DNA from: Terfezia claveryi
Lineage: Eukaryota; Ascomycota; Pezizomycetes; Pezizales; Pezizaceae
DNA: 64,000 bases
Reading direction: 5' to 3'
Assembly: GCA_015179025.1 (NCBI GenBank)
Contig: WHUX01000089.1
Location: 1 to 64,000 of the forward strand
Numbering within the stretch: the first letter of the stretch is position 1; each line of letters starts with the position of its first letter. A model generated the notes under the pieces. It had not been told where the DNA came from. It made no database searches and saw only the letters and a list, made by a program, of their open reading frames with translations. Made by a program: the position numbers and the translations under genes. This document shows, in pieces, positions 35,351 through 45,322 of the stretch.

Positions 35351-35660
35351 GTAGACTTGTGGTTTGGTGGAAATATAGTGAACTGGAGCATTAAGGAATG
35401 GATACCCGACAACCCTGCTCCCGGTCCGCCGACAGTGATATTAAAGCAATTAACTTTTTGCCTCCACTGGGAATCGAACTCGGGCCCTCAATAAATAAAC
35501 ATAAACCGTAAAGTAAAGAACTTACTACTGCACTATGCCTACTGTTAGTTTCAAATACTATAGTACTATATTCTGCTAAAACTCGTTACTTTTTCTACTT
35601 GCTAATTCAATTTTAGAAACAGGCGCATAGAGATAGGAAACATACAGCGACAGGAAACAT
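35351..35660 (-). repeat. tRNA-like dispersed repeat (SINE-like), copy 1, right part
   Basis: Continuation of 29112-29189, matching 52111-52400. On the minus strand (about 35455-35560) it reads like a tRNA gene body: CATAGTGCAGTAGTAAG resembles an A box and GAGTTCGATTCC a B box, about 50 bp apart. The T stem does not pair well, so this is a tRNA-derived repeat or pseudo-tRNA and not a working tRNA. Confidence 0.5.
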
Positions 35661-35671
35661 ACAGTAGCATG

Positions 35672-37620
35672 GATATTTGCTCGCTCTATATGCCAGCCTA
35701 GATATTTGCTCGCCCTATATGCCAGCTTGGATATTTGCTCATTTTACATGCCAGCCTAGATATTTGTTCGCTCTATATATTGGCCTGGATATTCACTCGC
35801 TCTATATGTTAGCCTGGATATTCGCTCGCCCCATATATCAGCCTGGATATTTGCTTGCCCCATATATTAGCCTGGATATTTGCTCGCCTCAGATATCAGC
35901 CTGGATATTTGCTGGCCCTAGATATTAGCCTAGATAACCCCCTCTGGTGAGCCTGGATATTCCCCCTATATCTCGCTAGATATTTGCTTGCTCCATATGC
36001 CTACCTGAATATTCGCTCGCACTAGATATCAGCCTGGATATTCTCCCTATATCTCGCTGGATATTCACTCGCTCTATATACCAACCTGAATATTCGCTCG
36101 TGCTGGATATCAACCTGGATATTCGCTTGCCCTAGATATTAGCCTGCATATTTGCTCGCCCTAGATATTAGCCTGGATATTCACTCGCTCCATATGCTAG
36201 CCTGAATATTCACTCACTCTATATGTTAGCCTAGATATTTGCTCACTATATATGTTAGCCTGGATATTCGCTCGCTCTATATGTTAGCCTGGATATTTGC
36301 TTGCTCTACATGTCAGCCTGAATATTCGCTTGCCCTAAATATCAAGCTATATATTTGCTCGACCTAGATATCAGCCTGGATCTTTGCTCACTCTATATAT
36401 TAGCCTGAATATTCGCTCGCCTAATATGTCAGCCTGGATATTTGCTTGCCCTATATGTCAGCCTGGATATTCGCTTGCCCTATATATCAGCCTAGATATT
36501 TGCTTGTCCCATATATCAGTCTGGATATTTGCTCGCCCTCTATATTAGCCTGGATATTTGCTCACTCTATATGCCAGTCTGGATATTTGCTTGCTCTATA
36601 TACCAGCCTAGATATTCGCTTGCCCTGGATATCAGCCTGGATATTAGCTTGCCCTAGATATCAGCCTGCATATTCGCTCGCCCTAGATATTAGCCTGGAT
36701 ATTCGCTCGCTCCATATACCAGCCTGAATATTCACTCACTCTATATGTTAGCCTGAATATTTGCTCGCTCTACATGTTAGCCTGGATATTCGCTCGCTCT
36801 ATATGTTAGCCTGGATATTCGCTCACTCTACATGTCAGCCTGGATATTCGCTCGCCCTGAATATCAGCCTATATATTTGCTCGACCTAGATATCAGCCTG
36901 GATATTTGCTCGCTCTATATGCTAGCCTAGATATTTGCTTGCTCTATATGCCAGCCTAGATATTCGCTTGCCCTGGATATCAGCCTGGATATTAGCTCGC
37001 CCTGGATATCAATCTGCATATTTGCTCGCCCTAGATATTAGGCTGGATATTCGCTTGCTCCATATGCCAGCCTGAATATTCGCTTGCTCTATATGTTAGC
37101 CTGGATATTCGCTCGCTCTACATGTTAGCCTGGATATTTACTTGCTCTATATGTTAGCCTGGATATTCGTTCGCTCTCTATGTCAGCCTGGATATTCGCT
37201 TGCCCTAGATATCAGCCTATATATTTGCTCGACCTAGATATCAGCCTGGATATTTGCTCACTCTATATGTTAGCCTAAATATTCGCTCACCTAATATGTC
37301 AGCCTGGATAATCGCTCGCCCTATATATCAGCCTGGATATTCGCTTGCCCTATATATCAGCTTGGATATTTGCTTGCTCTAGATATCAGCCTGGATAACC
37401 GCCTCTGGTGAGCCTAGATATTCCCCCTATATCTCACTGGATATTCGCTCTCTCTATATGCCAACCTGAATATTTGCTCGCATTAGATATCAGCCTGGAT
37501 ATTCCCCCTATATCTCGCTAGATATTCACTTGCTCCATATGCCAACCTGAATATTCGCTTATGCTGAATATCAGCCTGAATATTTGCTTGCCCTATATGT
37601 CAGCTGGGATATTCAATTGC
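35672..37620 (+). repeat. 29-bp minisatellite, about 67 units
   Basis: A tandem array of GATATTYGCTYGCYCTAKATRTCAGCCTG-like 29-bp units, mostly at exact 29-bp spacing with substitutions. Occasional variant units (e.g. GATATTCCCCCTATATCTCGCT near 35955, 36050, 37420 and 37500) suggest block duplication. Because 29 is not a multiple of three, all frames stay partly open and give repetitive false proteins. Confidence 0.95.
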
Positions 37621-37689
37621 CAGTACAATACAGGAGAAAATAAATAACAACTTCGTACCAATTGAAATTGGCAACTTCGTTGCCAATAA

Positions 37690-37915
37690 TCGAGCGAGCA
37701 AATCAGCATATAATTGAGCAAGCAAATCAGCCTAGAATCGAGCAGCAAATCATCATACCATTGAGTGAGCAAATCAGCCTAGAATTGAGCAAGCAAATCA
37801 GTGAGAAAATGAGCAAGCAAATGAGCGAGAAAATGAGCAAGAAAATAAGCAAGCAAATGAGCGAGAAAATGAGCGAGTAAACCAGGGTAAAATTGAGTGA
37901 GCAAAATTATTTGGA
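37690..37915 (+). repeat. 24-bp tandem repeat array 2
   Basis: About nine copies of ATTGAGCAAGCAAATCAGCCTAGA-like units, matching array 1 at 28774-29105. The 3' third degenerates to GAGCRAGMAAATGAGC units of 12 bp. The short frame across it (MSEKMSK repeats) is a product of the repeat. Confidence 0.85.
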
Positions 37916-38147
37916 AGGAATGAACAGGAGAAAAGCTCTAAGTCCCAGCCGGGCATACCTTGGAAATAGGGACTTGCCTTATTTTGCCGCTAGCCATTAC
38001 AGTTGGATCGACTGGCGCTGCCTTAAAACCAGATTACATGTCTTACCTACAATCATCCCACTGCGTCGGTTGGGGCTCCTCCTGCAATTGGCAAAACCTA
38101 GCACAAAAGAGGAAATACCTATATATAGAAAACGAATGAGAAGACAA

Positions 38148-38414
38148 ATATATAGAAATGATGGCTTTTCGGCCTCTATATATGCATGCAATTCATGCTT
38201 CCGCTAGCTCTAGATATTGGTGTTTTGCATGCTTCCGCTGGTGCTATATAGCACTATCGGAAGCATGCAAAACACCAATACCCAGAGCTAGTGAAAGCAT
38301 GAAAACCACCAATATATAGTGCCAGCAGAAGCATGCAAAACACCAATATCTAGAGCCAGCGGAAGCATGAATTGTATACATATATAGAGGCCGAAAAGCC
38401 ATTATTTCTATATC
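38148..38414. repeat. Large fold-back: nested inverted repeats
   Basis: Arms of about 100 bp (38150-38250 and 38313-38412) are near-perfect inverted copies. Inside, 38215-38280 is a second, nearly perfect 66-bp palindrome centred on GTGCTATATAGCAC. The arms are built from a roughly 34-bp unit (TATTGGTGTTTTGCATGCTT...) that also occurs as a direct tandem at 40108-40235. It could extrude as a cruciform or make hairpin RNA; no protein is evident. Confidence 0.85.
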
Positions 38415-38641
38415 TCATAGACCGCTAATACAAGCTCCACGTGCATTGCAGTAGCAACTAAGCTAGAAGCAGTAACAACACCAACAGTTGGCAGGTACTG
38501 GCCTCTCGATGGATACTCCTATAGCACAACATTCTCTCTTGCACAACATCTTCTATAGTACAACATTCTATAGCTAGAATAGCATACATCCACAGAATAA
38601 CATCCATAACATCCACCCATAAATACAATACCTTTATTAAT

Positions 38642-38881
38642 ATGCTTTACTTTATTATCATCTTCCTTACCATATTGGCGGCAACTTTGGCTACTACCAT
38701 AACTATGGCCAGACAGACAACCATTAATAGTCAGATAGATCTTGATGCAAAGCTACAAAGATCTATAGATCTACAAGTTCTGGCGAAGTTTAAGGAGGAA
38801 TGTGTTTTACGGTATTGTACTAACCAATTGAAGCGTCTGCGCATTGAGAAATACTGCCTTAAGCAATTGACATATCTTTAA
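38642..38881 (+). CDS. Small open frame of unknown status (79 codons)
   Basis: The frame begins MLYFIIIFLTILAATLATT, a hydrophobic stretch, and continues with a Lys/Arg/Leu-rich tail (AKFKEECVLRYC). It stands alone between the fold-back and a poly-A/G-rich block. I recognise no family. A membrane anchor or signal peptide is possible from composition, but a chance frame in AT-rich repeat DNA is more likely. Confidence 0.12.
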   Translation: MLYFIIIFLTILAATLATTITMARQTTINSQIDLDAKLQRSIDLQVLAKFKEECVLRYCTNQLKRLRIEKYCLKQLTYL

Positions 38882-39040
38882 GTAGAAAATATGCAAATAC
38901 TACCCTTACTAGTCTGTCGTCCTCGTCACCCATTTTCTTTATTAAAAAAGAAAAATGTTAGGTGGGCTGATGGGTAGGTTGATCCTGATTGTGGGTCAAC
39001 AACGGATGCTGATGAATAAGATGATTGGAAAAGATCATGG

Positions 39041-39084
39041 AAAAAAAAAAAAATTATTAAAAAAAAAAAAAAAAAAAAAAAAAA
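39041..39084. repeat. Poly-A tracts
   Basis: Two runs of A (13 at 39041-39053; 27 or so from 39058) separated by TTATT. Could mark the 3' end of a retroposed sequence on the plus strand, but I see no LINE or gene copy upstream. Confidence 0.6.
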
Positions 39085-39099
39085 GTGGAGTTGGTTCTT

Positions 39100-39815
39100 T
39101 TTCTGGGGGGGAGTTATTGTGGGAGAGCTGGTAGAGGGAGGGCTTGGGGGGGAGTTATTGTAAGGAGAGCTGGTGGCGAGAGAGCTTGGAGGGGTTATTA
39201 TATAAGAGCTAGTGGCGGGAGGGACTAGCAGCAGGGGCAAGGGCTAGTGGCGGGAGTGCCCCCATGGGGGGGAGTTATTGTAAGGAGAGCTGGTGGCGGA
39301 AGAGCTTGGGGGGGTTATTGTATAAGAGCTAGTGGTAGGAGGGGCTGGCAGCAGAGGCAAGGGCTAGTGGCGGTAGGGACTGGCGGCGGAAGGGACTGAC
39401 GGTAGAGGTGCTGGTGGCAGGAGAGACTGGGAGGTGGGGCTGGCAGCAGGGGCAAGGGCTAGTGATGGGAGGGGCTGGCGGTGGGAGGGACTGGAGGCGG
39501 GAGGAGAGGGGAGGGCTGGCGGCGGGGAGAGCTGGCAGCGGGGGCTGGTGGCGGGAGGGGAGGGCTGGTAGCGGGAGGGACTGGGGGCGGGAAGAGGAGG
39601 TGGGGCAGGGGGTAGGGGGGTAGGGGGTAGGGGAGGAGGTGGGGTAGGGGGTAGGGGGGTAGAGGGGGAGGTGGGGTAGGGGAGGAGGTGGGGAGGTGGA
39701 GTAGGGGGGGTAGGGGGGGAGGTGGGGAGGTGGGGTAGGGGGGAGGTGGGGAGGTGGGGTAGGGGGGGTAGGGGGGGAGGTAGGGAGGTGGGGTAGGAGG
39801 TAGGAAGGGAGAAGG
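39100..39815 (+). repeat. G-rich minisatellite block
   Basis: Units such as GCTGGTGGCGGGAG and CTGGCGGCGGGAGGGA (39100-39600) pass into GGGGTAGGGGGGAGGTGGGG repeats (39590-39815). Many runs of four or more G could form quadruplexes. The pattern is not TTAGGG telomere repeat. Confidence 0.85.
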
Positions 39816-39985
39816 AGGGTATTTTTCTTTATATTCTTATTTTCCTATCTTCTTATATATCGTGACTGGCTAGAACTAGGCTCTTTGGGTGATAAAAGTA
39901 AGTACCTTACTCCTTATACCGTTGCTATAGATGCTAACCAACCTACATACTATATAGGCAATGGCAGTAGTAAACTTTAGGTTTG

Positions 39986-40078
39986 TATCTATTTCTATTA
40001 TCTATTTCTATTATCTATTTCTATTATCTATTTCTATTATTTATTTCTATTATCTATTTCTATAATCTATATTCATAA
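39986..40078 (+). repeat. 13-bp tandem repeat
   Basis: About seven copies of TATCTATTTCTAT with few changes. Confidence 0.85.
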
Positions 40079-40107
40079 TAAACAATAGGGAAATTTACAA
40101 TGAGTGC

Positions 40108-40235
40108 ATGTATACTGGTGTTTTGCATGCTTCTGCTGGTGCTATATATTGGTGTTTTTCATGCTTCTGCTGGCTCTATATATTGGGTTTTTATGCTTTT
40201 GCCAGCTCTAGATATTGGTGTGTTTCATGCTAGGA
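40108..40235 (+). repeat. 34-bp direct repeats related to the 38.2-kb fold-back
   Basis: About four copies of a TATTGGTGTTTTGCATGCTT..CTGCTGGYKCTATA unit in direct orientation. The same unit builds the arms of the hairpin at 38148-38414. Confidence 0.75.
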
Positions 40236-40299
40236 AGTATGATGGAAGTGGACACTACGTGATGCAGACTGAGGCAGATGATTTCTCATATGGATGTGG

Positions 40300-40545
40300 A
40301 TATACAGGCTAAAAAGGACCCCCGATTGCAGGCCTCAATTGTAGGCTCATATGGATATGGATATCTAGGCTAAGAAAGAACTCCAATTGCATACTTATAT
40401 GGGCGTGGATATTCAGACTAATAGGGACCTCTAATTGCAGGCTAATAGAGACCCCTGATTGCAGGCTAATAGGGACCCCCGATTGCAGGCTAATAGGAAC
40501 TCCTGATTGCAGGCTAATAGAGACCCCAATTGTAGGCTCAAGGAC
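40300..40545 (+). repeat. 24-bp repeat, AGGCTAATAGGGACCCCCGATTGC type
   Basis: Five clear tandem copies at about 40430-40545, with looser ones before. A 97-codon minus-strand frame runs through it and translates an eight-residue repeat (ISLQSGVP). Its length being a multiple of three keeps the frame open, so it is not evidence of a gene. Confidence 0.75.
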
Positions 40546-40719
40546 ATAAACGCCAGTATGGGGAGTTGTCAATGGCACAAAAACTCGCTCGCCTCGTAGC
40601 ATATACTGTAGAAGCGGTGATTCTAGGTGATTAGTATTTTCAGGGAATATAAGAAATCTTCTACTCTGAGCATTGTATTAACAGACCAAAATATATATAT
40701 AAGAAAAGCTTTGCTATCT

Positions 40720-40872
40720 CCCGCTTGCTCAATCCTCTACTTGCCCAATCCCCCACTTGCTCAATCCCCATACCCACTTGCTCAATCCCCCACTTGCTCA
40801 ATCCTCATACCCACTTGCTCAATCCCCCGCTTGCTCAATCCTCATACCCACTTGCTCAATCCCCCGCTTGCT
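40720..40872 (+). repeat. CTTGCTCAATCCCC minisatellite
   Basis: Tandem units CACTTGCTCAATCCYCATACC and shorter forms. On the opposite strand the core is GATTGAGCAAG, a word shared with the 24-bp arrays at 28.8 and 37.7 kb. Confidence 0.8.
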
Positions 40873-40889
40873 TAACATCTTGCTAGCTC

Positions 40890-42823
40890 TTATATTAAAT
40901 TCATACATAGGTGTAGCCCTGATCCAGTATGACAATAGATAGTACATGAATATCCTTCTTTTTTGCATTGGCAGTGACAGTCAGAACATAGGCCTTTGCA
41001 TTTGCAGCGAACTATAGATCCAGCAGAGGCAAGATGTGCAACTTCATACAGTGACTTTGGTTTTTGACTTTGCTATTCTAATAGAATAGACTCAAGATAG
41101 GCTAGTCTAATACTGGAAGGAAGCCGCTCCAATTCGCTAGTGGGATAGTATCGATCTAATAGGTCATATTCACTATATAGCTGATGTCGGTCAGGATGAC
41201 GCTTGTAAACAACTCTACAAAAAATTCGGCGATAGTCGGTAGAAGCTCAATCAATACCAGGAATTCATAAGCTGACGAGATTACCTATTATGAAGGTATC
41301 TATTTTATGCTATTGAATATATCGATTTGCCATTTTCTTCCAAGCTGTTGCAGTACGTTTGTGGACTTTTGCTAGCATAATATCGGTACTACCAGTGGGA
41401 AGTTCAAGTTGAATAGAAGTAGATTGACTTGAAGGTTCAATCAAACTGTTTTCCTCGTCATCCTCCTCCTCCTCATTCTCCTCATTATCCTCCTCTTACT
41501 CATCCTCTTCCTCATCATCTTCTTCCTCTTCCTCCTCCTCCTCCCCCTCCTCCTCATCCTCCTCCTCCTCTTCATTATCCTTATCCTCTACTTCCTTATT
41601 ATCATTCTCTACTTCCTCATCATTTGCATCTAGGATTGGAGATAAACGACCTGGAAGATGATGTACTTTTTGTTTAAAACAACTTCATATAGACTATATC
41701 CAGTTGTCGAATGAATCTAATATTATTAGTTTTATTATTATAAGACTAGCCTGAGTATTTGAAATAATTACTTACTTGTTGATTCATTGCTAAAATTATA
41801 ATAGGTAAAATCTATATTCATTGATTGTTACCTGATTTAGCTTTGGCCATTCGAATCTTCTGCTTTAGAACAGCATTTGCTTGTTCTATCAATCCTTGTG
41901 TTTGAGGATGGCGTGGAGGTCCTCATATTAAAGAAATTCTATGATATTCTATAATAACAAGTACTTCACTTTTAAACTTATTACCATTGTTGCATTAAAG
42001 AATTTTTGGTAGACCAAATTATCCAATCTACATAAGGAGGATATTAGCAACTTCAGTACTTTCCTTAGACTTTTAAGGATAAGCACTAGAAAATTTACTA
42101 AAATGATTGCGAATATGTAAAATCCATTGGTATTCCCCATTTGGATCAGCTCGTATATCGATTAGATCAATTTGTACTCGTTCCCAAAGATTATTAACAA
42201 TGATTGGTTGTAGTAGACCACGACTTTGACTTGGTTTATTATGTGCACATAGTTGACAATACTGTAACAGTTCTATAACCTATACCAAAAATTAATATTA
42301 ATATATACTAAGTAGATTCAGACTTAACTATACCTCCTTACAATTAATTCTATGGTACTTCTCACTAATAGTTGCATAGGTTTTGTTCTTATCTGCATGT
42401 ATTAATGCATCATGAGTATATGCAATAACATCAAATACATTATGCTCTAAGACTACTCATTGATTATTTTTCCCAGCAATAAAATATAAAGCATTATTTC
42501 GTAGCTCATATTCCTTGAGTGCCTTTGATCTTAGCTTAATTTCTGTTGTATTGCCTTTAGCAGCCTTTAGATTTGGATCTCGAAGGTATGCCTTAATTTT
42601 GCGATACCTAGATAGTATTTATTAGTCACTATTATACTAGATAATTTCAGGGTTATTACTTCTTAAAAGTCAAGTGAGATTTGTTACTTGTTGTATACAA
42701 ATACTCTTCAAAGTTGGTGCAGGCAGTACCAGAAAATACTTCAATAGCACTTGGAGATGGAGCGGACCCTAGAGGATGAAACTGGTTGAGATCAGTCTCA
42801 GTATGATCTTGAGCGATAGACAT
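40890..42823 (-). pseudogene. Spliced integrase-domain gene with Cys-rich tail (KRBA2/GINGER-like), inactivated
   Basis: The reading starts MSIAQDHTETDL (ATG complement at 42821-42823). Intron 42608-42659 (GT..AG) joins to KKYRKIKAYLRDP. A second intron joins ..YHRINCKE to VIELLQYCQLCAHNKP (about 42270-42330). The integrase core follows: WERVQIDLIDI, LQCNNGNEF (expected D now N) and GLIEQANAVLK. After that come an acidic run (41490-41610), then YKRHPDRHQLYSEYDLL and a terminal cluster CKCKGLCSDCHCQCKK..C..YCH (about 40930-41010), ending at 40890-40892. At least six stops (e.g. 42457-42459) and a frameshift kill it. Cys-rich tails and this core occur in KRBA2-like and GINGER-type integrases; the assignment is by motif memory only. 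No terminal repeats were found. Confidence 0.6.
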
Positions 42824-42839
42824 TGGTAGAGATTGGTAA

Positions 42840-42925
42840 GAGTGTGATATTGTAGAGACCGGTAAAAGTGTGATATTGTAGAGACTAGTAAAAGTGTGAT
42901 ATTGTAGAGACCGGTAAGAGTGTAA
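42840..42925 (+). repeat. 26-bp tandem repeat upstream of the integrase pseudogene
   Basis: About three and a half copies of TGATATTGTAGAGACCGGTA plus AAAGTG, immediately 5' of the pseudogene start. Confidence 0.8.
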
Positions 42926-43062
42926 TCAAGTAAAGCAATAGTTAAAACTCTATGGCATTGTAATCTTTAAAGGCTACTATTGTGAGGGCTACATCCTCTT
43001 GTTCTTTGACCTAATGTTTCTCTACATAATAACCTTCATTTCGGGTATACCTCTACTGAGTA

Positions 43063-43067
43063 TTTTC
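43063..43067. repeat. Target-site duplication of the copia element, left copy
   Basis: TTTTC precedes the LTR and recurs at 50504-50508 after the other LTR. With these limits the LTR ends are TATTGAAA and TTTCAACA read on the plus strand. Confidence 0.85.
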
Positions 43068-43539
43068 TATTGAAAGGTTACTATGAGCGGAGGTATCGCG
43101 ATAGTAATTACGGAGGTAGTAGCGGTGGACAGTAGTGCTATTAAGCAGAGAGTGCGAGCAAGCAGAAGTGCGAGAGAGCAGATGGTTGAACTATGTCGAG
43201 AGTAGACAGTCTATTGAGTCTAATCGAGAAGTGTATGTAACTAGATACAGGAGTAGGAAACTCGTATATAATGGTACGAGTTGAGGGTAAAGATCTAGTA
43301 AGAAAGTCTAAGTTACATAACCTAAGAATAGTATATCGTGCACATGTGAATGAAGAAATACATAGAGGTGTGCGACTGAGACAGTAATATGAGTCAACAA
43401 ATATAACAGAAAGTCATAGAAGATGTGATCGTTGAGTTATAATAACTGAGACAAGTAAGCAGTAACCTTAAGTAGTAAAGCAGCATTATGCAACGATAAT
43501 AGATACTAAGTTAGGAAAGTAAGCAAAGATAATAAGAAC

Positions 43540-43829
43540 TGTTACGGCTGAGATTATGCAGGCCGGGCTGGCATTCACCCGATGGTGGGTGGCCTGAAGT
43601 TAACCCCGCTTTCCTATATATACATGCACATCTTGTATCTAGTTATTGTTCTCTAAGACTCAAGCGAAGTCTTGTATCGCTGGGTTACTCTACTCTATCG
43701 AATGAATCAGTCTATATTCTTCGCTCTATGTTAGCCCAGTTAGGCTCGAGCCTAGTGATTGTGCCCTCGTAGGCCCCAAATATCGATATACCGACAGATA
43801 TCACCGATATCACTAGCTCGCCCCTAACA
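43540..43829 (+). repeat. 5' LTR of the small LTR element
   Basis: 290 bp, nearly identical to 44847-45136 (two or three substitutions seen). It has a TATATATA promoter candidate at about 43615-43622. Confidence 0.9.
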
Positions 43830-44081
43830 TTACTTTGCTTTGACAAAAGGGACCGGTGATTCTGGGTCTAATCACCCCTCCCTCGCTACCTACACTGTCG
43901 GACAGCTCGAAAATGGCTAAAGTCATGTCGCTCTATTATTTGGCTATATTAGCGACATCGGAAATAATTATTTCCCCCTCCTATTTGCTTATTAGTTTGT
44001 TCTAAATGACCTACTAATCCTATATTGAGATCTCCGGATCTGCTAAGTCTTAGATCTCGAGCGACATGCTCCTAGCCAGGC

Positions 44082-44165
44082 CTATAAGGCCCCGAACGAG
44101 CCTCTGCGGCCCCGAACGAGCCTCTGCGGCCCCGAACGAGCCTCTAAGGCCCCGAACGAGCTCAA
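44082..44165 (+). repeat. 20-bp tandem repeat inside the small LTR element
   Basis: Four copies of GGCCCCGAACGAGCCTCTGC with exact 20-bp spacing, then related CGAGCTCAAAGCTCAAAAGC units up to about 44230. Confidence 0.85.
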
Positions 44166-44846
44166 AGCTCAAAAGCCCCATCCGAGCTCAAAGCTCAAAA
44201 ACCTCGATCGAGCTCATAAGCTCAAAGACCCTGCCTTGGGCGAAGACTCAAGCTAGCACTCTGGGTACTAAAGACCCAAACGAGCGTTGCGAGCGCCCAA
44301 GACTCGAACGAGCACCCCGAGCGTGCAAATGAACAAGACCTCCCCTTGCACAGGCAAGTCGGGTTGGATAGCTGGGAAAGCATGCATTGAACCTTTTCCT
44401 GTGACGTTGGCTTTTTCCCACTGGGTTTTGCCGCGCAGAGGTTTTTAATGGCAATGGCATGTGGGATACCCCCCCCTATCAAGATTACCCCGGATCTGCG
44501 GATCCTTCAGATGTTCCGGATCTACGATCCATATATGTGTCGCACCTCATGTTGAGATACCCGATCTAATATTTAAGCATTGGCATGATGCCACTATGTT
44601 TGAGAGAATACCCCCGTCCTTCCGAGCCTCTCTACAGGCCCAGGGTCCCCACAGAATGTGCAAGACTGTTTAGGCGCTATTATCGTGGACCCAGTGTCCA
44701 ATGTTGTCGGACCCAGTGTCCAATATTGTCGGGGTTGACCAAATGTATGGAACACGCCCCATTGTCTATGCCGAAAACATGAGCACATGGATCAGAGGGA
44801 TGGTGAAGTTGGTCGGTCGGGACGCCCTCTAGCAGAGGGGGAGTAC

Positions 44847-45136
44847 TGTTACGGCTGAGATTATGCAGGCCGGACTGGCATTCACCCGATGGTGGGTGGC
44901 CTGAAGTTAACTCCGCTTTCCTATATATACACGCACATCTTGTATCTAGTTATTGTTCTCTAAGACTCAAGCGAAGTCTTGTATCGCTGGGTTACTCTAC
45001 TCTATCGAATGAATCAGTCTATATTCTTCGCTCTATGTTAGCCCAGTGAGGCTCGAGCCTAGTGATTGTGCCCTCGTAGGCCCCAAATATCGATATACCG
45101 ACAGATATCACCGATATCACTAGCTCGCCCCTAACA
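44847..45136 (+). repeat. 3' LTR of the small LTR element
   Basis: Pair of 43540-43829. The AGAAC target duplication follows at 45137-45141. Confidence 0.9.
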
Positions 45137-45322
45137 AGAACATGTGAACGACATGTGAACACATGTGAAAGAAATAATACAGAAGTCCTTAATCGGGTAG
45201 CAAGTGTCTATATTGGATATCAGCATGATGTGGAAGTAATCGTAAGAGAGAACGATGTATTGTATGGAAATACTTAACTATATCGAAAGGAAATGATTAT
45301 TTTCAACACCCCTTCTCACTTA

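Larger units (their letters stand above)
43540..45136 (+). mobile_element. Small non-autonomous LTR retrotransposon (TRIM/LARD-like)
   Basis: A 1597-bp element with two 290-bp LTRs (43540-43829 and 44847-45136) starting TGTTACGG and ending CCCCTAACA, inside an AGAAC duplication (43535-43539 and 45137-45141). A polypurine tract AGCAGAGGGGGAGTAC directly precedes the right LTR, giving plus orientation. The 1017-bp interior codes no recognisable gag or pol. It holds a 20-bp tandem repeat (44082-44165) and scattered short frames. Mobilisation would need enzymes from another element. Confidence 0.85.
43068..45308 (-). repeat. 3' LTR of the copia element, interrupted
   Basis: The LTR sequence is at 43068-43539 and resumes at 45142 to 45308. 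Subtracting the insert and one AGAAC leaves 639 bp, exactly the length of the other LTR. Confidence 0.92.

Noticed and set aside
35455..35560. Functional tRNA gene
   Set aside because: B box is good but acceptor and T stems do not pair; a tRNA-derived repeat fits better.
35677..36727. Repetitive proteins read through the 29-bp array
   Set aside because: A 29-bp unit shifts frame each copy, so open stretches arise in every frame; no start or composition of a real gene.
35672..37620. Possible CRISPR array from regular 29-bp repeats
   Set aside because: Units abut without unique spacers, and the genome is eukaryotic.
39400..39815. Telomere-like GGGGTAGGGG repeats
   Set aside because: Irregular units, not TTAGGG, and internal; better read as a G-rich minisatellite.
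40309..40602. Protein with eight-residue repeats on the minus strand
   Set aside because: The 24-bp DNA repeat keeps the frame open by arithmetic; no other gene feature.
43830..44846. Hidden gag or pol in the small LTR element
   Set aside because: Only short frames in conflicting phases; no RT, integrase, protease or knuckle motif found.
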